Assembly: GCA_035302865.1 (NCBI GenBank)
Contig: DATGSF010000224.1
Location: forward strand, 1 to 27,174
Reading direction: 5' to 3'
Source: DATGSF01 sp035302865
GTDB lineage: Bacteria > Bacteroidota > Bacteroidia > Chitinophagales > Chitinophagaceae
DNA length: 27,174 nt
Positions within the stretch are counted from its first letter, which is position 1; every line of letters begins with the position of its first letter. This document shows positions 24,471 to 27,174 of this stretch, in pieces. A model generated the notes under the pieces. That model saw only the letters and a program-made list of their open reading frames with translations, was not told the DNA's origin and searched no databases. A program made the position numbers and the translations under genes.

Positions 24471-26318
24471 ATGTCTAAAGTTAATCTATTTAATAGCTTC
24501 CTTATCTTGGCTTTTTTATTGCCATTTGCAGCAAAAGCACAAATTAGTCAAGGAGGGATACCTGAAAGTTATCATCAAAAATCTTTGAATGAAGTTACAA
24601 AACATGTAGCTAGTTTACCTGATTGGGAATCTTTTATTAAAGAAGAAAGTGAAGAATTTAATAAGCCTTATTTAATTGGCTTATTTACAGAAACTAATAT
24701 CAATTTCCCCGAATCTGGAAAATTCTATACTACTGAAAAAAATGAATTGATTTGGAAAACTGCTATTCATGTTAAAGGCGCGCCAGCTTTAGGGATGTAT
24801 TTTGAAAATTTATATCTGCCAAAAGGCGTTAAGCTTTTCGTGCATAATGAAAATAAAAAACATGTTTTGGGTGCATATACACACGAAAATAATAATGAAA
24901 TAGATAGTAAATTTGCTATTGAAGCTATTCAAGGAGAAACAGCCTATATAGAATTAAATATTACAAACTCGGAATTGATTGATGAAATTCAGTTGAATCT
25001 TGATAAAGCTTTAGTGTATTTCCGAGCTTATGAAAATACCTTAAATTATGCATCAGAAGAAGATATGGTGCTTATTGGAAATCCTGACCCTTATCAATTA
25101 GAAGGTTCTTCTTCAACCTGCATGATTAATGCTAATTGTAGTCCTGGAACGCATTATGAAAATCAAAAGAGAGCTACCGTACAACTTCTTTTTAGTTATG
25201 GACAACAAGGAGCTGGATTATGTTCTGGAACGATAATTAATTCTGTTGGAAATACTAAAGAAACTTGCAGACCTTTATTAATGACTGCTTCTCACTGTGA
25301 AAATAGTGGAACTTGGACAACCAATACACAATTTAGTCAATTAATTGTTCGCTTTAATTTTGAAAAGACAAATTGTAATGGTGGACCTGCTGCAACACAA
25401 AGAACTATAACAGGGGCTAATTACCTAACTCGTTCGTATTATTATCAGAATATGCCTACAAATCAACTAAATGAAGATTTTCTTTTAGTAGAGTTAAGAA
25501 ATAAAATTCCAGAAGTATACAATGCTTATCATGCAGGGGTTCGTTTGAACTATAACCTTCCTAGTCCATCTAATTCAAATGAGAAATTTATAGGATTTCA
25601 TCATCCTGCAGGCGATATTAAAAAAATAATCTTTGCTAATAATCTTGTTACTTGGGGGAATCAAAATCCACAAAATTCTGTTCACTGGATTTTAAATAGT
25701 AATACAAATAAAACAGAAGGTGGAGCTGCACAAGGCTCTTCTGGTAGTGGACTTTTCGATCCAAAAGGTTATTATATTGGAACTGCATCTACCGCAGGAA
25801 GTTATGGTAATATTCAAGGATGTAATGTAGATGGCAAAGGTCATGGCGGTGCACAATTCTTTAATTTGGTAAACTATTCGCAAGTTCAAAAAGCAATGAC
25901 TTATACTCATTCTAATTCTAGTTATATTAGTATTAAGTCTTTCATTAATCCTAATAATTCAAATGTTAACACTATTGAAGGCATGGATTGCTATGCTGAT
26001 ACTGATGGAGGTGGTGATGAAATAGATCCGCCTGTTGCTATTGAAGAGTTAAATGAAAATTTTGCAAACAGTATAAAATTATATCCAAATCCTACCAGTG
26101 TAAACGGTTATTTTAATATTAAAACTAACTTCCGTTTTAAACAAGATTTGCAAATTAAAATTATTAATGTGGAAGGAAAGGTAGTTAAATTATTAGAAGC
26201 AAGTGATGTGGAAGATCAAACTTTTAGAGTTGATTTAGATAATTTGAAACCTGGAATGCATCTAATACAAATTACAAATGGTATTCAAAAAAGTACACAT
26301 AAATTAATGATTAATTAA
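24471..26318 (+). CDS. Secreted trypsin-like serine protease (lysyl-endopeptidase-like) with T9SS sorting domain
   Basis: 615 aa. Residues 1-23 are a signal peptide (cut near AKA-Q), about 24-215 a propeptide with a beta domain, about 217-460 the protease, and about 525-615 a type A sorting tail (IKLYPNPTSVNGYF at the start, KSTHKLMIN at the end) that directs export by the type IX system. The triad is H275 in TASHC, D336 in NEDFLLVEL and S424 in QGSSGSGLF. Cysteines at 217, 223, 251, 276, 302 and 451 follow, in order and rough spacing, the three disulfides of Achromobacter lysyl endopeptidase (6, 12, 36, 58, 80, 216), with C266 extra. Lysine specificity is possible but unproven. It is expected to be surface-attached or released and to need prodomain removal. 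Confidence 0.92.
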   Translation: MSKVNLFNSFLILAFLLPFAAKAQISQGGIPESYHQKSLNEVTKHVASLPDWESFIKEESEEFNKPYLIGLFTETNINFPESGKFYTTEKNELIWKTAIHVKGAPALGMYFENLYLPKGVKLFVHNENKKHVLGAYTHENNNEIDSKFAIEAIQGETAYIELNITNSELIDEIQLNLDKALVYFRAYENTLNYASEEDMVLIGNPDPYQLEGSSSTCMINANCSPGTHYENQKRATVQLLFSYGQQGAGLCSGTIINSVGNTKETCRPLLMTASHCENSGTWTTNTQFSQLIVRFNFEKTNCNGGPAATQRTITGANYLTRSYYYQNMPTNQLNEDFLLVELRNKIPEVYNAYHAGVRLNYNLPSPSNSNEKFIGFHHPAGDIKKIIFANNLVTWGNQNPQNSVHWILNSNTNKTEGGAAQGSSGSGLFDPKGYYIGTASTAGSYGNIQGCNVDGKGHGGAQFFNLVNYSQVQKAMTYTHSNSSYISIKSFINPNNSNVNTIEGMDCYADTDGGGDEIDPPVAIEELNENFANSIKLYPNPTSVNGYFNIKTNFRFKQDLQIKIINVEGKVVKLLEASDVEDQTFRVDLDNLKPGMHLIQITNGIQKSTHKLMIN

Positions 26319-26343
26319 TTGTACAATTACAATTGATATTAAC

Positions 26344-26387
26344 AAAGGAGTTTGGATGAATTCTAATAATGCAAACTCCTTTTATTT
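26344..26387 (+). terminator. Terminator of the protease gene
   Basis: An 11-bp perfect stem (26344-26354 with 26372-26382), a 17-nt loop and a T-rich tail (TTTATTTTATT), 25 nt past the stop. Confidence 0.8.
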
Positions 26388-26471
26388 TATTGATTATTTT
26401 CTCTATAAAACTCTATAAATCCCATTAACCCTCATTATTCATGAAATTTATTTTAAATTGCTTTGAGGCAT

Positions 26472-26510
26472 CAAGCCCTGTAGCTGTACTTGGGTACTGC
26501 AAAGGGCTTG
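26472..26510. repeat. Inverted repeat with a GTAC-TTGG-GTAC tip
   Basis: The outer stem CAAGCCCT/AGGGCTTG (26472-26479 and 26503-26510) is perfect. The inner stem GC/GC and GTAC/GTAC is interrupted by a one-base bulge and two mismatches; the loop is TTGG (26490-26493). It is markedly richer in GC than the surrounding sequence. Confidence 0.7.
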
Positions 26511-26544
26511 TAATGAAAAAGATATAAAAATAAATCCAAGCAAA

Positions 26545-26694
26545 ATGAAATATTATACCTCAAATTTAAATTATAATTCTTTCAATAACTTTTATTATAA
26601 GATGTTGCTTATCAACAACTTATATACTAATAAAAGTTGTTGTGATGACCACGAAGTAGCACCGAAGGTAATAATTCGGGTTAAACTGGTATAA
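26545..26694 (+). CDS. Possible 49-codon small ORF, unrecognised
   Basis: ATG at 26545 to TAA at 26692-26694. The first half is Asn/Tyr-rich (YYTSNLNYNSFNNFYY) and the second half holds a Cys-Cys-Asp-Asp-His motif then EVAPKVIIRVKLV. No ribosome-binding site or family is evident, and the frame overlaps two inverted repeats. An out-of-frame run, GITSNYETIQNN and on to SLAEKGFEKE (about 26689-26774), lies directly downstream, so both could be remnants of one frameshifted gene. Low confidence that it is translated. Confidence 0.2.
   Translation: MKYYTSNLNYNSFNNFYYKMLLINNLYTNKSCCDDHEVAPKVIIRVKLV
26587..26642. repeat. Overlapping inverted repeats sharing one right arm
   Basis: AACTTTTATTA (26587-26597) is the exact complement of TAATAAAAGTT (26628-26638). 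CAACAACTT (26613-26621) is the exact complement of AAGTTGTTG (26634-26642). The two right arms overlap, so the stems exclude each other. Confidence 0.6.
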
Positions 26695-26733
26695 CATCCA
26701 ATTATGAAACTATTCAAAATAACCAGAATTATT
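26670..26733. repeat. 13-bp inverted repeat with one mismatch
   Basis: AATAATTCGGGTT (26670-26682) and AACCAGAATTATT (26721-26733) pair at 12 of 13 positions around a 38-nt spacer. Confidence 0.55.
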
Positions 26734-27050
26734 GTATTATTAGCCTAGCAGAAAAAGGATTTGAAAAAGAGTAAATCTTATAGAATTTACTGTAGCTTTA
26801 ATTTTAAAAATATAAATCAAATAGATTAAAAGTCTATGGATTGTAAATTCAATTTTTGCTTCTTTTATCATTAAAAATGCAAAATAAATTAAGCTTTAGG
26901 TGTAAAATATATAAAAAAATACAATTATTTCAGTAAAACTAATAATTGATAACTCTTTGCCTATATCTTCGTTTTTATATTTTTAATAGAGGATGGTTAC
27001 AATTCTTTTTCGGGATACTGTCCCAAAAAATGGGTAAAACGCATACTTAT

Positions 27051-27058
27051 TATCTTTG
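27051..27058 (+). promoter_or_regulatory. -7 element TATCTTTG for the transposase
   Basis: Exact TAnnTTTG 27 nt upstream of the ATG at 27086, inside the putative element. Confidence 0.42.
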
Positions 27059-27085
27059 ATTTATTAAACAAAAAAATCAAGAAAT

Positions 27086-27174
27086 ATGCATTTTACACAG
27101 TTACAATTTACTGAAATTATTGAAAATATCATAGATAAAGAGGATGGTTTAAATATTATTTTAAAAACTACTCT
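27086..27174 (+). CDS. Putative transposase, first 29 codons only
   Basis: Reads MHFTQLQFTEIIENIIDK then EDGLNIILKTTL before the window ends. The pattern, a short helical lead then 'GL..IL..TL', is like the start of IS256/Mutator-type transposases, where it is followed by a NALMKAER-type block; that block would lie outside. The IS-like end just upstream supports the call. Family assignment is uncertain with so few residues. Confidence 0.45.
   Translation, partial: MHFTQLQFTEIIENIIDKEDGLNIILKTT

Larger units (their letters stand above)
26388..27011. other. AT-rich stretch with no clear gene, rich in inverted repeats
   Basis: About 620 bases between the protease terminator and the insertion-sequence end. 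No open frame of normal length is present on the plus strand. It contains three inverted repeats (listed separately), a 28-codon frame at 26441-26527 that encloses the first hairpin, and a 49-codon frame at 26545-26694. From about 26740 onward I see only AT-rich sequence with weak hairpins such as AGTAAAT/ATTTACT at 26770-26792. It may be a remnant of a decayed gene or element, or a structured RNA. Confidence 0.6.
27012..27174 (+). mobile_element. Left end of a putative insertion sequence (IS256-like), continues beyond the window
   Basis: GGGATACTGTCCCAAAAAAT at 27012-27031 has the look of an IS terminal repeat (GTCCCAAAA-type end). It is followed within 75 nt by a promoter-like TATCTTTG and a short gene start resembling the N-terminus of IS256-family transposases. 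The other end and the target duplication are outside the window, so boundaries and family are provisional. Confidence 0.5.

Noticed and set aside
26988..27149. Direct repeat AGAGGATGGTT at 26988 and 27139
   Set aside because: One copy is outside and one inside the putative IS coding region; not placed as a target duplication, probably chance.
1..27174. CRISPR arrays, defence systems, prophage or biosynthetic clusters
   Set aside because: No regularly spaced repeats and no nuclease, capsid, integrase or synthetase genes were seen apart from the IS start at the right edge.

Overview
The window is strongly AT-rich chromosomal DNA that looks like a member of the Bacteroidota. Evidence: perfect or near-perfect TAnnTTTG -7 promoter elements lie upstream of many genes, there is a secreted protease with a type IX secretion (T9SS) C-terminal sorting tail, a TonB receptor locus with a lipoprotein of the 'type 1 periplasmic binding fold' kind, and a beta-propeller/Y_Y_Y sensor histidine kinase. 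Genus cannot be fixed from the sequence.

Layout. 1-4864 (minus): a tRNA methylthiotransferase cut by the window edge (mtaB-like), a DUF6580 membrane protein, a GlsB/YeaQ-type membrane protein, a TPR protein and an S41 C-terminal processing protease. 4928-5467 (plus): a NadR-type nucleoside kinase, converging on 5554-9117 (minus): an operon-like run of a pRiA4b ORF-3 family protein, miaA and ligA. 9263-12525 (plus): a small His-rich membrane protein, a TonB-dependent receptor and an acidic lipoprotein, which I read as a metal (perhaps zinc) uptake locus. 12623-14829 (plus): a Crp/Fnr-type regulator with an MscS channel, then YceI with its own promoter and a textbook terminator. 15025-21305 (plus): acyl-CoA synthetase, a DUF349 coiled-coil protein and a large sensor kinase with no response regulator beside it. 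21400-22125: a hypothetical exported or membrane protein. 22178-23322 (minus): tRNA-Ala(GGC) and holA. 23477-26318 (plus): a membrane-anchored coiled-coil protein and a lysyl-endopeptidase-like secreted protease.

The last 800 bases differ from the rest. About 620 bases carry no clear gene but hold three inverted repeats and two tiny open frames. They are followed by what looks like the left end of an insertion sequence whose transposase runs off the window.

Most of the content is housekeeping: tRNA modification (mtaB, miaA, tRNA-Ala), DNA replication and repair (ligA, holA), envelope proteolysis and lipid activation. I found no CRISPR array, defence island, prophage or biosynthetic cluster. 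The best candidates for something new are the structured stretch at 26472-26733, the metal-uptake trio with its apparently leaderless first gene, and the orphan TTG-initiated sensor kinase.
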